Assembly: GCA_028023455.1 (NCBI GenBank)
Contig: JAQFVV010006272.1
Coordinates: forward strand, 4,381,127 to 4,445,126
Length of the DNA: 64,000 bases
Direction: 5' to 3'
Source: Epiperipatus broadwayi
Taxonomy: Eukaryota > Onychophora > Udeonychophora > Euonychophora > Peripatidae
Shown here: in pieces, positions 23,145 to 36,005 of the stretch
Position numbering within the stretch: the first letter of the stretch is position 1
Layout: each line of letters begins with the position of its first letter
Program-made: the position numbers and the translations under genes
The notes under the pieces: generated by a model
Told to the model about the DNA's origin: nothing
The model's input: only the letters and a program-made list of their open reading frames with translations
Database searches by the model: none

Positions 23145-26100
23145 ACTTTATTTATTATATATATATTATAATGCTCGAGGCATCTATATATAATTTGTAA
23201 TATTACATATCACTGTAAATTGAGTATTTTATTTAAAAAACTAAAAATTTTATTGGCTTTAATTTTTATAGTTAAACAAATATATTCATCACTGTTATTG
23301 GTTGTATAGCCTAGAATATAATCATTATCATGTTTAAGAGAAATATATAATTTTATATAACATTTTGAATGGATTTCCAAACAGATTTTTTTTGATAGAA
23401 TTCTAAATTTATAAAAAGAAAATACGTGCACTCATATTTTGTTGCTAATCTTATTAAGGAAAAAAGTTATCAAATTATATAAATCGGAAAAAGCACTCAC
23501 ACACATCAGACAAATAAATCAAAACTATAATTATAGAATAGAATTATAAATCCAACACTAAAATATTTTAATACGGGAGAGAACAAACCATCTTCTACAT
23601 TGTTATATTTTGTATGCATGTGTGGAAGCTTACATGTTAAGATATTTTATGTAGCAAAGTTGATTTAGTTTGTTAGAATAGTTATTTAATGATATTCAGT
23701 AAAAGGTTAATTAAAATTTAATCGAATAAATACCAGAGAACTATTTATGATTTATTCATTTTAAAAAAACATTTGTAAAATTAGTTTTAAAAAACGGAAA
23801 TGGAAAATGAAGCGATTAAAAAAGACTGCAATTATTATTTTCTTTTTTTCATTATTTTTTTGAATGGTGTTTCTAACGTTTTACCACCTTGATTTAAAAA
23901 TCTTAACTCTTAACATTCTGTCTGGCAGTAACCATGATGACCTATTCCAATATTTTGTGAACAAATAAAGAAACCTTAATGCAAGACAGAGAATATTCTG
24001 TAATCCAGACATCATGTGATAACTAGTATAAAATCTAAAGTTTGGAAAATCCAGGCAACTCCACAAAATTTCACCTAAACAGATTCAAATTTTTAAATAA
24101 CCATTTTGTTTGCCATCTAGATGGTGACTGACTACATTAATTAGTCTAGGTATTTGCCTTTGGATAAATTGATTTATGGAATGCTGTCTCACTACTTCAA
24201 CAATAAATCACTGGATTTCTTCAGTTGAAAATAATGGTAAATAGCTGATATATTTTGATAAATTATATTTATTAGTTTCAAATAAGTTGGTGTTTATTTT
24301 TCAAATTATTACAAAAATAATTTTCTTCATTTCCAGAAAGGGTGCATATTCATCTCAATGTTGTGAATTGTTTCGTCTTTTAATTATGTAAGAAAAAAAT
24401 TTAAACAATAATTTTTTCAACTCAAACATGCCTCCATATAAATATGCTGCTTAAAGAAATTAATTTGATTCAAAAGTAATGAAAATTGCTTCGTTGTGGA
24501 TAAACTTTTTTGGTCTATCATCAGAATTAGTGACATCATGGATTAAAGATCTATAAATGAATAAATTAATTATATATCCCAAATTAAAGAAGTAATGAAT
24601 GCTAATTTTTGGATAAAATTATAGCACCTGTTCAAATCAATTAAATCGCTGCATGAAATAAACTATGAATTTGTATCCAGTACTTAAGGAACTGCATTAT
24701 GGACTATCAACACTAAATATTTAAATAACATTCAATGGATAATGGATTGTGAAATCAAAATATTTAAATGCTATTCCTGAATTGTGGAGTATCAAAGCAA
24801 ATATTACATATGATAAATGTCTATGTGATAAGCAATCTTAAAATGGATTAATGTGTTGAATGTAACTTACCTTGAATCAACAACTATAATCAATGGAATT
24901 CATTAATCTTTATGCTATGTTTAGAAAGAATTATATTGCAAAGTGAAATTATTTGTAATTGTAAATTCCCAAGAACTCTGAAATATTTCGAAGTAGTAAT
25001 ATTTCATTGGAATAATTTTTAAATCGACATAACCATTTGAGGATTATTTAATGCATTTTCATATAATTGTTTCTTTCTTAATTTGTTGTTGTTGTTCTTG
25101 TTGTTGCTGTTGTTGTTGTTATTATTATTATTAATGTAATAAAATTTCTCATATATTACTATGCCATATACAAGTAATATTTTATTTAATGTTATTATTG
25201 TTGAGATTAAATGGGATTAAATGTGATTTACCTTAGATTTAGATTACATAAACATAAGTAATTATTAAATTTATATAAAACTGTGCTACATTGCAATTAT
25301 TGTATGTTTTATGGATTCTTAAATTCAACTTCAAAGTTAAAATGGAGTTAACTATCCTTGTGTAGATAAATAAATCCATAAGGAATATTTTATAAATCAC
25401 TCTTACATGTTAGTATTAATTTTTCACTTTTATAAAACATGTACCAAGGCAGCCTAATGATTTAGTTATATTTTATTAGTAGAGTAGCACTCCTAACATT
25501 TAAGCTTGCAATTAAATCTACTAAAAGATTTTGAGGCAAAATAAATAATCTCAATGCGATAAATATTATCTAGGTATGCTAAGCAATGATTTGTACTTGC
25601 GTTTCTTGAAAGAGTGAATTCTCCAGCATTATTAAGTGAGGTTGATTAATAATTGATTAGTTAGTGAAACAAACTGATTAAGGAGGCCTATAAAGCATTT
25701 ATGTTTTATTATGATAATAATTATCCTCCAGTATTTAAATTGGGGATTTTTTAAAAATAATAAACAATCTATTCTTATTTGATGTTAATATCTTCCACAC
25801 TTTTCATATGCCAAATTCAAATTAAATTTAGAAAACAAATAGTAATATTTATTACATATTTTATATAATTTTCTTATTGTTATTGTTCGTTTTCCTATCA
25901 TTTATATTATATTGTGTAATAAAGTAATTATTAATTTTTTAATATTTCTTTTTTTTTTTTTCAAATATATTTTCATTCTAATAATACTTCTTTTTTGTCA
26001 TTATTAAAGAAACATCGGCACTGCATATTCACGATATAAAAAGGTCGTATTTGAGATATTAGCTTACACATAAAATCTATCTGAATTAAATACATCATTA

Positions 26101-26602
26101 TTGTATTAATGCTATCTGAAATATAAAAATATTGGGTAAGATGATGTACATAAAATCCGTTTTACATTGTCTATCTTAAAATGCATAAACACACTTTATA
26201 TCCATGCATTTATTTCTTATGTTATATAACCCTAAAATAAATCACTAATTAACTTTATATTTAAATTGCAAGCCTTACTTTTAAAACACAGATTAAGTTA
26301 CTCTTAATTGGTCCTTATAGTAAGAAAAAATATATTTGCAAAGATTTTTATTAATAAAATAAAATAAGACTAAGAATACACATATTATTGAATAACCCTG
26401 AGAATTTTATTTATTATTTTAATAAACATGATACTATTAAAGTATAAAAGAGTTTTAATTTATGTGAAAATATATAAAATTTGTATGTGTATTAATTGCA
26501 AATCAAATAAGAGATAGTAGTCACACTTTTTCCATATTATCAATCTCAGCGTCTCAATTGCATTCTCCACATTATAGCAAGTTAGATCGCAACCCCTATT
26601 TT

Positions 26603-26640
<38 letters not shown>

Positions 26641-26646
26641 AAAATT

Positions 26647-26688
<42 letters not shown>

Positions 26689-27020
26689 AAGTTAAAATAG
26701 ATCTTGCAGTATCATCAGCACATTTTTAGAGTATAACTGTTCCTGTTTTTAAACGGAAAGAAGTACAGATGATTTGTACTGAACATAATGATAGGAAAAG
26801 TAAAATTAAAGAAACATATTTTCATGGACTTAATAAGAAACCGAAAATTTAATAATGTTCACTTGAGTGCATTTTGGAACATGTGCATTTAAATGTATAA
26901 TTTCAAACTTCCATTTTTATTTTGAATATTATGATTGCTTTTGGCAAGGATAACTTAGCCTCAAAAATGCATTAAAGTTATATTTAATACTTTCAATATT
27001 TTTCCATATATGAATCAGTA
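23145..27020. other. AT-rich intronic stretch
   Basis: No gene is recognised. A TTG/TTC trinucleotide run lies at about 25085-25125 and runs on into ATT. Long TA tracts lie at 26610-26690. Confidence 0.4.
26596..26690. repeat. Two adjoining AT hairpins
   Basis: TATTTTTCTTTTAT and its inverse ATAAAAGAAAAATTAGG flank a TA run. A second TA run bounded by TTAGGTAT and ATACCTAA follows directly. Both can fold as long AT stems. Confidence 0.7.
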
Positions 27021-27039
27021 TTAATATTACTTTTAATTT

Positions 27040-27134
27040 TTTTTTCATATGTCAAATGCATTGACTGGGAAGCGAACCTGAGCCAGCTGTTTGGAAGGCA
27101 ACTACGCTAACCACTACCCCACCAACACTTGGAG
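27040..27134 (-). mobile_element. tRNA-derived SINE with 16-bp target duplication
   Basis: The minus strand reads GGGGTAGTGGTTAGCG (A box/D arm), then GGTTCGCTTCCC (B box/T arm), then a short linker with TTTGACATATG and an A-rich tail. ATATTACTTTTAATTT flanks it at 27024-27039 and 27135-27150. The tRNA-like head is about 70 nt, but its acceptor ends do not pair, so it is a SINE and not a functional tRNA. Confidence 0.85.
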
Positions 27135-27540
27135 ATATTACTTTTAATTTACATCATTTGATAAATATGTCAACAATAATCAAGAAACATTTATTAGGGT
27201 AGAAATTACAGTATTATTTTTAACTCAAATTTAAAACTGAGATACTAAAATAGTGTTATCAGTGTGGCTAGCATTAACAAAATACCATCATCATGGTCAA
27301 GTTATATCATTTCATCATAACACTTTTTGACAGTAAATGGCATAATATTGGAACCATCCGGCATACTTATGGATATTTCAAAATATATTAAATTGTGTAA
27401 TGAATAGAAAGTAATCAAAAACTTCTTTTGTGTACTATATTAGTAATTTTATGAATAGAAAAAAAATGTTTAACTGCTATTAATAATATCAATTTGTAAC
27501 AATCATTAGAGATCACTCACTACACATGCATTGTAAACTA

Positions 27541-27740
27541 ATAAACACCTTTAAGGAATATTCTTCTTTCCAAACACAAAACAAAGTATTTTTAAAAAAT
27601 AAAATGAATCCACTCTACCTTTTAAACCAAAATGTATATGTATAAGCAAATCTGAAGCATTTGGAAATGAGAACATGAAGGTATTAATTAATCACTGGGA
27701 TGTTGGAAATGTCTAATAATTTCTCTAGATGGTACACTGG
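27541..27740 (+). repeat. Diverged copy of the S-family repeat
   Basis: It shares an ordered set of blocks with 44990-45130, including AAAATGAATCCACT, then AAACCMAAATG, then TAAGCAAATCT-like and GAAATGAG. It is a single copy here, without the inverted partner seen at 45 kb. Confidence 0.6.
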
Positions 27741-30340
27741 AAAAAATATTTTGGATTTATTTAAAAATTTATTGGATATAAATTCACTCAAAGACAGAAT
27801 CCATTAACTTAATGGCATAATGGTTAATGCATTTCACTACTATACTCAACTAAATTTTTGGTAAAATGATACCAAACATCGTGATTTTTTTTCATTATCA
27901 GGCAGTTGTTATTAAACACTTACAATTTCTTTATTTTTCCTGATATTTTTATAGCATTAAGAGTTTTATTACATTTTTTTTAATAATATTTTATTCTATC
28001 TGAAATCAGGAGCAATTAAGAAATGCACCATTATAAATAAAAAAAATCATTTGCATCCTCCATCTTCTCTTCTTCATCTTCTGTATTAAAATATTCAACA
28101 TATACAAAAAGGATGGAGTGGTGATTAGAGGGTTTTAAACAGAAGTAAATGGATTTGTTAAAATATTCAAATTATTTTTGTTTTTGGTTAATAAATTCAT
28201 TTTTCAATTGGTTTTTATATTATTTGTAAAAATCAAATCTTTTAGTGGATTGTTCTTGTCATCTTTTAGAATTAATTTTTTCTAGAATTTTTTTTTTCAT
28301 TCATGTTATATTAATGAGAGAGATTTTATGTATTACCTTAAGACTCAATACTGTAATTACTTTTCATTTATAAATTTTTAATAGTATTCACTGAGTTACT
28401 ATCATTTTATGTTTATTTTTAATTTGGAAAGGATAATGATTAATTTAAAATTTTATGATCTTGTCAGACATAGCAAAACCAAAAAGTAAGTCCTCTCTGA
28501 CAAATATCATTATTAAGAAAGGATTTTATAAAACAGATTCTTTAAGAATGATTTTTTTTTGTTATTTATAGTCAACCAATTGGAACACATGCTTGCTATT
28601 GAAATTATAAAGCAGTAGCAAAATCATAAGCTAGTGATAATTTCAGGTATTTATAATCTTTCATAGCCCTGATTGTTCTAAACTGTCATTGAAAAAAGAG
28701 TAATAAAACTGAAAGTAAACTTTTTTTGGTCAAAAGATTGTTTTGATTCCAATTGTTTATAAATTCTATATTATTCAAAGTAAAACATTGTAATTCACAG
28801 TGGAAACATACAGAAGGTCTGCAATCAAAACTTGACATTATTAATAAACCATTGGATTTGACAATCTTACATTTTGGGATTATAATAAATTTTTAATCTT
28901 GAGCTTTTATAATGAAATGTTCCTTGATTTATTTGTGAAAAAACAGTAGGTAAAATTCAGAATATAGTATACATATCTATGTTTGATGAGCATGTTGTGA
29001 TTCTTATCTTATAGTGATGTTTATAATGTGTCATACCGAGACTTGGTGAAAAGCTTAAAAATGAATTTTAAAACAATGCTTGTAGAGGAAAATATTTTGA
29101 TCAAAAAAAGTTATTGCCATTATTTCTGAGTGAAGATTTTTTTAAAAAAAGAATTAATTGATTCTCTGTTATATTTTAAAAATTCTCTAAATGATTTTGA
29201 TAGTTCTATGTTATTTGAAATGTTTCTATAACATTTTCTATATTTCTTTAGAAATTTACAGTATGAACATAAAAGTTTCACTATCAATAACTTTCAAAAT
29301 ATGTGAGTTCAGAAGTGTTAACAATAAAAATACTTACTAGATTGGATTATAATTATTTTTGTTAATTGCATATGTTTGGTGTGTTTACATTTATTTTCTA
29401 ATAACTGAGTAGTAGAGAGTTTAAACAATTTGTGACTTTTTTTCTTTTTGTATAGACAATAACTGCAATTTGTCTCAAAGTATAAATAGTGAATGATTTG
29501 AAGTGATTAGATTAGTTATTATTAAAGATTTAATTTGTATAATGTTCTTGATATGTTTGCTAATAGTAGAAACCATTTTAGAACAATTTAAATCTTCAAT
29601 AATCCTTCATGATTTTTTCCTTTTTGGAATCACTTCATTTATAAAATAATAATTGGCTATCTAATATAGTAGGATTGTTTATTGAATTAGATAAACTTTT
29701 CGTCTTCAGTTCTTATTTAAATATGTATATATAATTATAAAATATAAACTATTGTATTTCTTTCTTTTGTGCTTGAATGGAAAATTTTTATTTACATGAT
29801 TAAAATAATTAACGTTTTAGCCAAACCTCATTGACCATTTTCAAAATGAATTACAAAAATATTGCGAAGATATTAAAAAATGGAAAATAAAATTTAAAAT
29901 AATAAAGAATAATTGTTGAATAAATTCAAAACATTACTATTTCTAAGCATTAACACATTTAAATTTTTTTATTAATCATTAATAATACTGTATATTAAAA
30001 TATCCAAATTAAAAGGTTTTGAAACCTTTTATTTCAAATATATATATACACACATTAATTTTAAATGAAAAAATAGAATACAAAAAAAAAAAAAAAGGAT
30101 TTGATATGAAAAGCAATTTTATAAATACTTATAGTTAAATCAAATGTCAAAACTGAGGCGCTATTATTAATTAAAAATAATTAGAATAAATACTTTTATT
30201 TTTTTATAAAATAAGTTGAGTGGTTAATAATGTTATTCTATATAGTTAAAACGTATTGCTATTATATTCCATTGGTTTTTTTTTATTATTATTGTTACTT
30301 AATTAATTATTAAAAACTAATTTATTTTTTATTTATTTTT
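27741..30340. other. AT-rich intronic stretch
   Basis: No gene or mobile element is recognised. Only poly-A and poly-T runs stand out. Confidence 0.4.
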
Positions 30341-30355
30341 TAATTATCTACTTAC

Positions 30356-30465
30356 TTATTGAAAAGAACAATATCAGGCTTCCATATTTTATCGGGTGGC
30401 AAACGGACTGAGTCAATTCCACCGTAATCTGCTGGGTCCCATTCAAGAAAACGATCCTGCCACTG
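30356..30465 (-). CDS. nAChR-like subunit, 110-bp exon (loop D to loop A)
   Basis: This is an internal exon of the same ligand-gated channel subunit. The acceptor TTATTTTAG precedes 30465 and the donor GTAAGTAG follows 30356. It gives 36 codons plus two bases and begins in phase 0. It reads [20 protein letters not shown] at about residues 2-21 and [10 protein letters not shown] at the end, matching the extracellular ligand-binding domain between loops D and A. The length of 110 bp equals that of the corresponding exon known in vertebrate nicotinic receptor genes (recalled family knowledge). The loop A aromatic is Phe (VLF) where alpha subunits have Tyr. Together with the missing loop C cysteines this argues against a classical alpha subunit. 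Upstream exons (signal peptide, main immunogenic region) were not found between here and 64000. Confidence 0.93.
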
Positions 30466-30950
30466 CTAAAATAACCATGTAGTTAAATAACAACAACATA
30501 AATTTAACTATGAAAAAATATACACTGTATATCAAAAATGTACGTGTAACAATTTTAAAAATGTAAAACAACCTTTTTCTTTTTCCCTGTCAAAACTGTA
30601 TTTGATTATATATATGTAGAAGAAATTTTTTTAAATATTATTAATTTGCCATAGGAATATTCTCGCAACATTGCAGTCAATGTATCAGTCTTCCATTTCC
30701 ACAAACTAAATGCTAAGTGAAGTGTAACTGAAAAATTAGCTTTTCTATAAAATAAAAGTAAGAAATGATCATCATTAAAAGTCTCAACCAACTGATCAGC
30801 CCGACTGAGGTAATATGTATATTTTCAGTGCTTTCGGCATTTTTTATTGCGATTTTTAAAACTTAATTTTCTAAATGTAATCAATCAAAAAGAAACGATT
30901 GTAATATAAAAACAAAGTACAATAATCCCCCCTCCCCCCAAAAAAAACTA

Positions 30951-32146
30951 CACCTGGGTCTCTTTTTATGCGGACTTATTTAACACGATTTTGAAGTTAC
31001 CTTGATTCGTGTTTCACCGGAAGTCGACCTCCGATAATGTGCTATTACTTTAAATAAATTTTGCGCACTTATGTTATATTGAAAGTAATAGCACATTATT
31101 GGAATTCGACTTTCATCTTAGTAATTTCAATATTTTCAGTGCTTTATAATAATAAGATTTTATGCAATAATGAAATTAAAATCATTATTTCCACATTTTA
31201 TGTATACACACATTAAATTTTACAAGATTATAATGTAAATTTGTTCAAACATTGTGCGTGTTAATTTTGCATTTTAAATCAAATTCTGTTTTTGCTTTTT
31301 AAAAAAGAACGTAATCAATTATTAATCATTTAGTGTCCACAAGTTTATTTTTAAAAGGTCAGTAATAGCAGTGGGCACAATTAAAAATTAAAATCCGATT
31401 TTTAATTGTAATTAACAATTTAAAAATTACTTATGGGCGACTTGAAATTAATGTGATGTAAAAAGAAATTTGATTTTTAAACGGAATTGAAAATTAAAGA
31501 CAAAAATAAGAATTTAATTTTTAGTTGTTAGTTTTAATTAAATTTTTCCCAGCAGTGGTGAATAAATGTCTTTTTATTATCATAAGTCTAAGTTCATAAA
31601 CAATTAATAAAATCATCGTCGTCGTCAATAGAAAACCATTAACACAACATGAGAGTGAACTTGGCGCTAGTTGTATTTCCTCTTGTGAGAATAATTGCTG
31701 AGATATTCTTGACTTCATTTAAGGAGAAGCAAATATATCACATCACATGAAAATCTGATTTTTTACTAGTTTGTAAACGAACGTGTTTTGGGGCAAATAG
31801 CGATAATAATTAAAGCATGTATAAAAAAATGTAAATAACTGTACTGTAAATTATGCATAAAAATATATTAATTTGAATAAAATTAAATATTATAGTTAAA
31901 AAAAGTTTGTCTTGTATCAATTTTTTTCAAATTTGAAATTTTTTATTAGTCATATTTCATTTCCTTATTTTTTTTTTGCACGAATTTTAAAGTAATTTTA
32001 CGTTGGTGCTTTGCTTTTATGCGAATTTTGAAAAATCACAGACCGCATCCCCCCTTTTTCAATGTAAGTTACGTCTATTTTTGCACGATTTCATTTGCGT
32101 GTGTTTTCTGAGGAACCTATCTAACGCGTAAAACGAGGCCCAGGTG
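30951..32146 (+). mobile_element. Tigger/pogo-like DNA transposon, deleted copy 1
   Basis: Terminal inverted repeats CACCTGGGTCTC... and ...GAGGCCCAGGTG are flanked by TA on both sides (30949-30950 and 32147-32148), the Tc1/mariner-pogo signature. Its sequence is homologous to 56859-58178 in the opposite orientation. Only a decayed tail of the transposase region remains, so it is non-autonomous. It lies just upstream of the receptor's 110-bp exon, within the preceding intron. Confidence 0.88.
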
Positions 32147-32148
32147 TA

Positions 32149-32472
32149 TTTGTGAAAAATTAAAATAATTCATTTTAAATATGTAATAAAGTCAATTATT
32201 ATATATCTGGCTTTCTGCACGCCTCTGCCTGACTATTCATTTATTCACACATTCAATTATCTTTTAATTTATTTATCTTTCTGTCTGCCTACTTGCCTAT
32301 TTACCTTCATCTTTCTATATATATAATCATCCATCTCTCTATCTACCTAACTATCAATCCTTTTTATCAATCCATCTATTTTCTATCATTTACTTAACCA
32401 TTAACTCACTGCAAATTTATCCCCTTACTTATTCACATTCCTTGTTAGCATGCTACTCAGCTACATATTTGA

Positions 32473-32531
<59 letters not shown>

Positions 32532-32572
32532 AATGAGTGTTTTCTGAAGGTTTATGATGATGGTATTTTAGT
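32149..32572. repeat. AT-rich spacer with (CT)n(AT)n(GT)n microsatellite
   Basis: A compound simple repeat lies at about 32472-32531: CT, then AT, then GT units. A TCTA/CTAT-type tetranucleotide-like patch lies at 32310-32390. Confidence 0.7.
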
Positions 32573-32838
32573 TGTATTTATATCTTGGACTATTACCATC
32601 ATCTAATATAAGCATTGAATGCCTTTAGAAAAATTTAACTTTATTTAAATATTCCAAATACAATCAACTGTTAGTAATATCACACACACAGGTTACTGGT
32701 ATGATAGTATACCCATAAATAGCAAACAAATTAATGAAAATCTCAATCAGTATAAGATCAGAACAGCTTTGCAGAGCTATACCATACTATGAGGAATTCT
32801 AACAAAGCCTAAACTTGAAATGCTGAAAAGAAAAAAAC

Positions 32839-33180
32839 TGCATTTATGAAATACCAGGTGAATATGGAAGAACGTATATTGGTGAGACAAATCATCCCAT
32901 TAAAAGCAATTGCAAGAACACAAAGTGATGATTAGAAAAGAGAAAACAGATGTGTCTAAGGTAGCATAGCATGTATGTACCAATGAATATATGTGCAATT
33001 GAGACAATATAAAAAAATGGATAAAAAAAAGGTACAAAGAAAAAATTTAAAGAAGCTGCTCACATGACAATGGCAAATAATCCCTAGTATGTCTATACAT
33101 AATGTATGGAAACCACTAATTAACTTTGCTCATAGAAAAAAATGGAGAAATCAGGAGGATCCCTGTAGATAAATATATGA
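32839..33180 (+). pseudogene. Degenerate GIY-YIG endonuclease (second PLE family)
   Basis: The frame from 32839 reads CIYEIPGEYGRTYIGETNHP, which has the YEI...YIGET core of PLE endonucleases. It is open for only about 29 codons, and a stop lies 5 codons upstream. Further pieces such as NEYMCNWDNIK follow near 32985-33010 with frameshifts. The core differs from the CSCG..YIGES form in the other copies, confirming a separate lineage. Confidence 0.7.
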
Positions 33181-33204
33181 AATTTCAACTGACTGTTGCC
33201 TTTA

Positions 33205-33300
33205 GCAGGATGACTAAGTTGGTTAGAGCATTACCTTAAAATTCAATACTCAATAATCTAAAGGTCCAGGTTCAATTCCCATGCTAGCACAATTGCCGGT
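33205..33300 (+). mobile_element. tRNA-derived SINE head
   Basis: TGACTAAGTTGG at 33211-33222 fits the pol III A box at 11 of 12 positions. GGTTCAATTCCC at 33269-33280 is a B box. The spacing suits a tRNA. A possible body with CAGGCCAGCAACACCTGAAG follows to about 33360. No flanking duplication was identified. Confidence 0.65.
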
Positions 33301-33449
33301 CAGGCCAGCAACACCTGAAGTAGAGGGAAGAATAATATCTCTCGAAACATTGTGCATATACTAACCTGTGTTAAATAAAGTTAAATTTCTCTAAAAACAT
33401 TCAATGCTCATTTTAGTTGATGGAAATAGTCCAAGATATAAATACATAT

Positions 33450-35950
33450 GTAAATGAGTGTGTGTGTATAATCAATTTATGATTTTATAACACACTCATT
33501 AGATATAAATAAATATATGGATAGATATGCAGAGAGAAGTTACCAAACAAACAAAAGTACAGAATGTATTAAAAAAATGATGAAATTTAAGAGTGACGTG
33601 GGGGGTGGCAAAACATCATCATCATTCCCATTTAACACAAATATAAAATTAATATAGTGAATAAGATGAATTTAAACATGAGAACATTAACATGAATAAA
33701 ACTATTGTATTAATAATAAATGCTAATCTACAAATTATCCAGCATTACATATGTTTACAATCATGCTTCATGACTGATCTAAAAGAGGTATATTATAAAC
33801 ATGCTAATTATCTAGCTACTGCCAAATTTAGGGCAGAATATAACAATAGTGTAAATGCACATATATAAGTGTTAATCTATCACTCATAATAAAAACTAAT
33901 GCTAGGATACTAATATATTCTGATCATCATCAATATTCTGGCCATATAATACCATTAATAGACCAGCTAATTATAAAATAAATTTTCTCTTAACAAAAAT
34001 AAAATAAAATGCAGTAAATGAACTTTAAAAGTGATATCTTTGCACCATACAGAATTATCATCTGGATATTCAAATACAGACAAATTCCTACTTTCATATA
34101 AGCTCAAGATCATAAAACTATAGGGACTTCAACTGTAAGCAAGAGAAAATAAAAATTTATAGGCTTACTTTACTATAATTAAATAGCTTCACTAAGATAA
34201 TTTAAAAATTTCTAAAATACTAATTTATAATGAAATCAAGTTGCACTCACCAACCAATTTAGAGAATAGATAACTGAAGGAATAAAGTCTTTAACACTAG
34301 AATATTTTTAAACAATTATTTAATAAACTAACTTAATTCTAATTAAAAAATAAAAATTGATATGGTAATATGATAATTCAAATTTATACATTTTTATCAA
34401 AAATATAATTTTATCTAGCAAATAATATTAACTTATTGTTAACTCTGATTCATTAAATTAACCCACATAAATTTTAAATAAAATTGTTTCCTTTTCCATA
34501 GCTAAAATTGGAAAACAACTTTTTAATAATAATCAAAATTTTAAATTAGCTAAAAACCTTTTATGATTTTGGAGAAAAAATCAAATGAATTTTAAAAAAT
34601 ACATGTTAAATGAAAATATTAAATTAATAAAAATTATTCAATTTTACAAATTATTATTTACATAAAAAAATTACCTTAAAAATTAAAATTTTAAATTAGT
34701 TAAAATTGTTATTATAATTTTGGAGAAAAAGTAATATAAAGAAACAAACACTCTTACACTATATATAGATATTAAATAAGATATATGTGTAATTACAGAA
34801 TCATGATACACTCCTCATAAGATCAAAATTTATTAAATTATGTCATTTACCAGCATAAAAATTAATAGATGTCTCTTTTTCTCTACATTGACTTCCACAT
34901 TAGAATAATAATGTTTTTATTTATCACTTATTATAAAAAAAAATTTAGATTACTTTCTCTTCTTATAAATGTATTGTGGAAAGCAATTTAAACTCATCAA
35001 ATGAATCTAAAGTTTTAACACCTGATTTCTAAACTAGAATATTAACTGAATCTTATTCTTATATAGTTTACATGTTTTTTAAGTAGGAATAAATTCATAG
35101 TCAGTCTGTATATAAACTAAAATATGACAAAATTCACTTTATAGTTTAAAACTACATCAAAAAACTAAGTTTATATAAAAACACAGATAAAAGATAAAAT
35201 TGATAACATTGTATCTTTTCATAATTGTTGATATTACATAATTCAGTGGGTAGAGTTACTTCTGTTTTAATTACTTATATTTAACATTATATGCTAGACA
35301 CATATCACATGAGATAGAATTATATTTCACTTCAAGAAATATGTATGTAATAATTAGATACTAAAGTTTTATTAAATTTAAACTTATTAGATATAAACTA
35401 TTATCCAATAGACTCACTCAATTTAAATGTATTTTGAAATATTAATTTATCCTTGTTGATAATCCAGAGATTTGAACACTTGATTTTCATACTAGAGTGA
35501 TAATGTGACTTCTATATTTATATATGTAAATATGACTTGGTTTTTAAACCATGAATAATTCAGTCAACATTATATGTATACTGTTTTTAAAATATGCTCT
35601 AAATTGTCTTTACTTCATATAGTATGTGCTTAATGCCAATTTATAGTTTTAACACAATACATACATGATATTAACTGAAATCAAACAAGTTCTATTTATA
35701 ATACAAAATATAAGTGTCAGACAGACATTTTAGTGTAAAAATCAATACAATAAAAAATGGTAATCTGAAATTTTTTATATTGAAATGTTATGAAGAGGGG
35801 TTAATTTATATATTGATTTATTATTTACTCATTTATTCATTATTTCTTTATTCATATATGTTTCTCCATATTACTATCCTATCACCTACTGCTATTTATT
35901 TTCCTGCTTAATTGATTTTACTTGTTATCCTATTAACTAATCTCTATCTT
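33450..35950. other. AT-rich stretch, no gene seen
   Basis: No conserved frame or element is recognised. Short simple repeats occur, and a CT run begins near 35955. Confidence 0.4.
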
Positions 35951-35954
35951 CCTC

Positions 35955-36005
35955 TTTCTCTCTCTCTCTCCCTCTCTCTTTATATATATATATATATATA
36001 TATAT
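35955..36005. repeat. (CT)n(AT)n microsatellite
   Basis: CT dinucleotides run into TA dinucleotides, directly abutting the start of the 2-kb repeat copy b. Confidence 0.8.

Larger units (their letters stand above)
8284..30355 (-). other. 22-kb phase-2 intron of the nAChR-like gene
   Basis: The intron joins AAT-AA|GTAAGT at 30356/30355 to TTTTAG|T at 8284/8283 and restores an Asn codon within LFNNADG. It contains PLE copy 3, the LTR retrotransposon relic, a motif array near 18.9-19.1 kb, two SINEs, the PLE hairpin and an S-family repeat. All of this would be transcribed with the receptor. Confidence 0.85.
32573..33446 (+). mobile_element. Second-family PLE unit with inverted terminal repeats
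   Basis: Inverted repeats at about 32573-32648 and 33372-33446 share TATTTATATCTTGGACTATT and GCATTGAATG. Between them is a degenerate GIY-YIG endonuclease and then a tRNA-like segment. The terminal sequence differs from that of PLE copies 1-3, so it is another PLE family with the same architecture. Confidence 0.65.

Noticed and set aside
25085-25132. TTG/TTC/ATT run as a possible regulatory array
   Set aside because: It is an ordinary trinucleotide microsatellite with no associated gene signal.
27040-27134. A functional tRNA gene
   Set aside because: The acceptor ends do not pair, and the A tail and target duplication show a SINE insertion.
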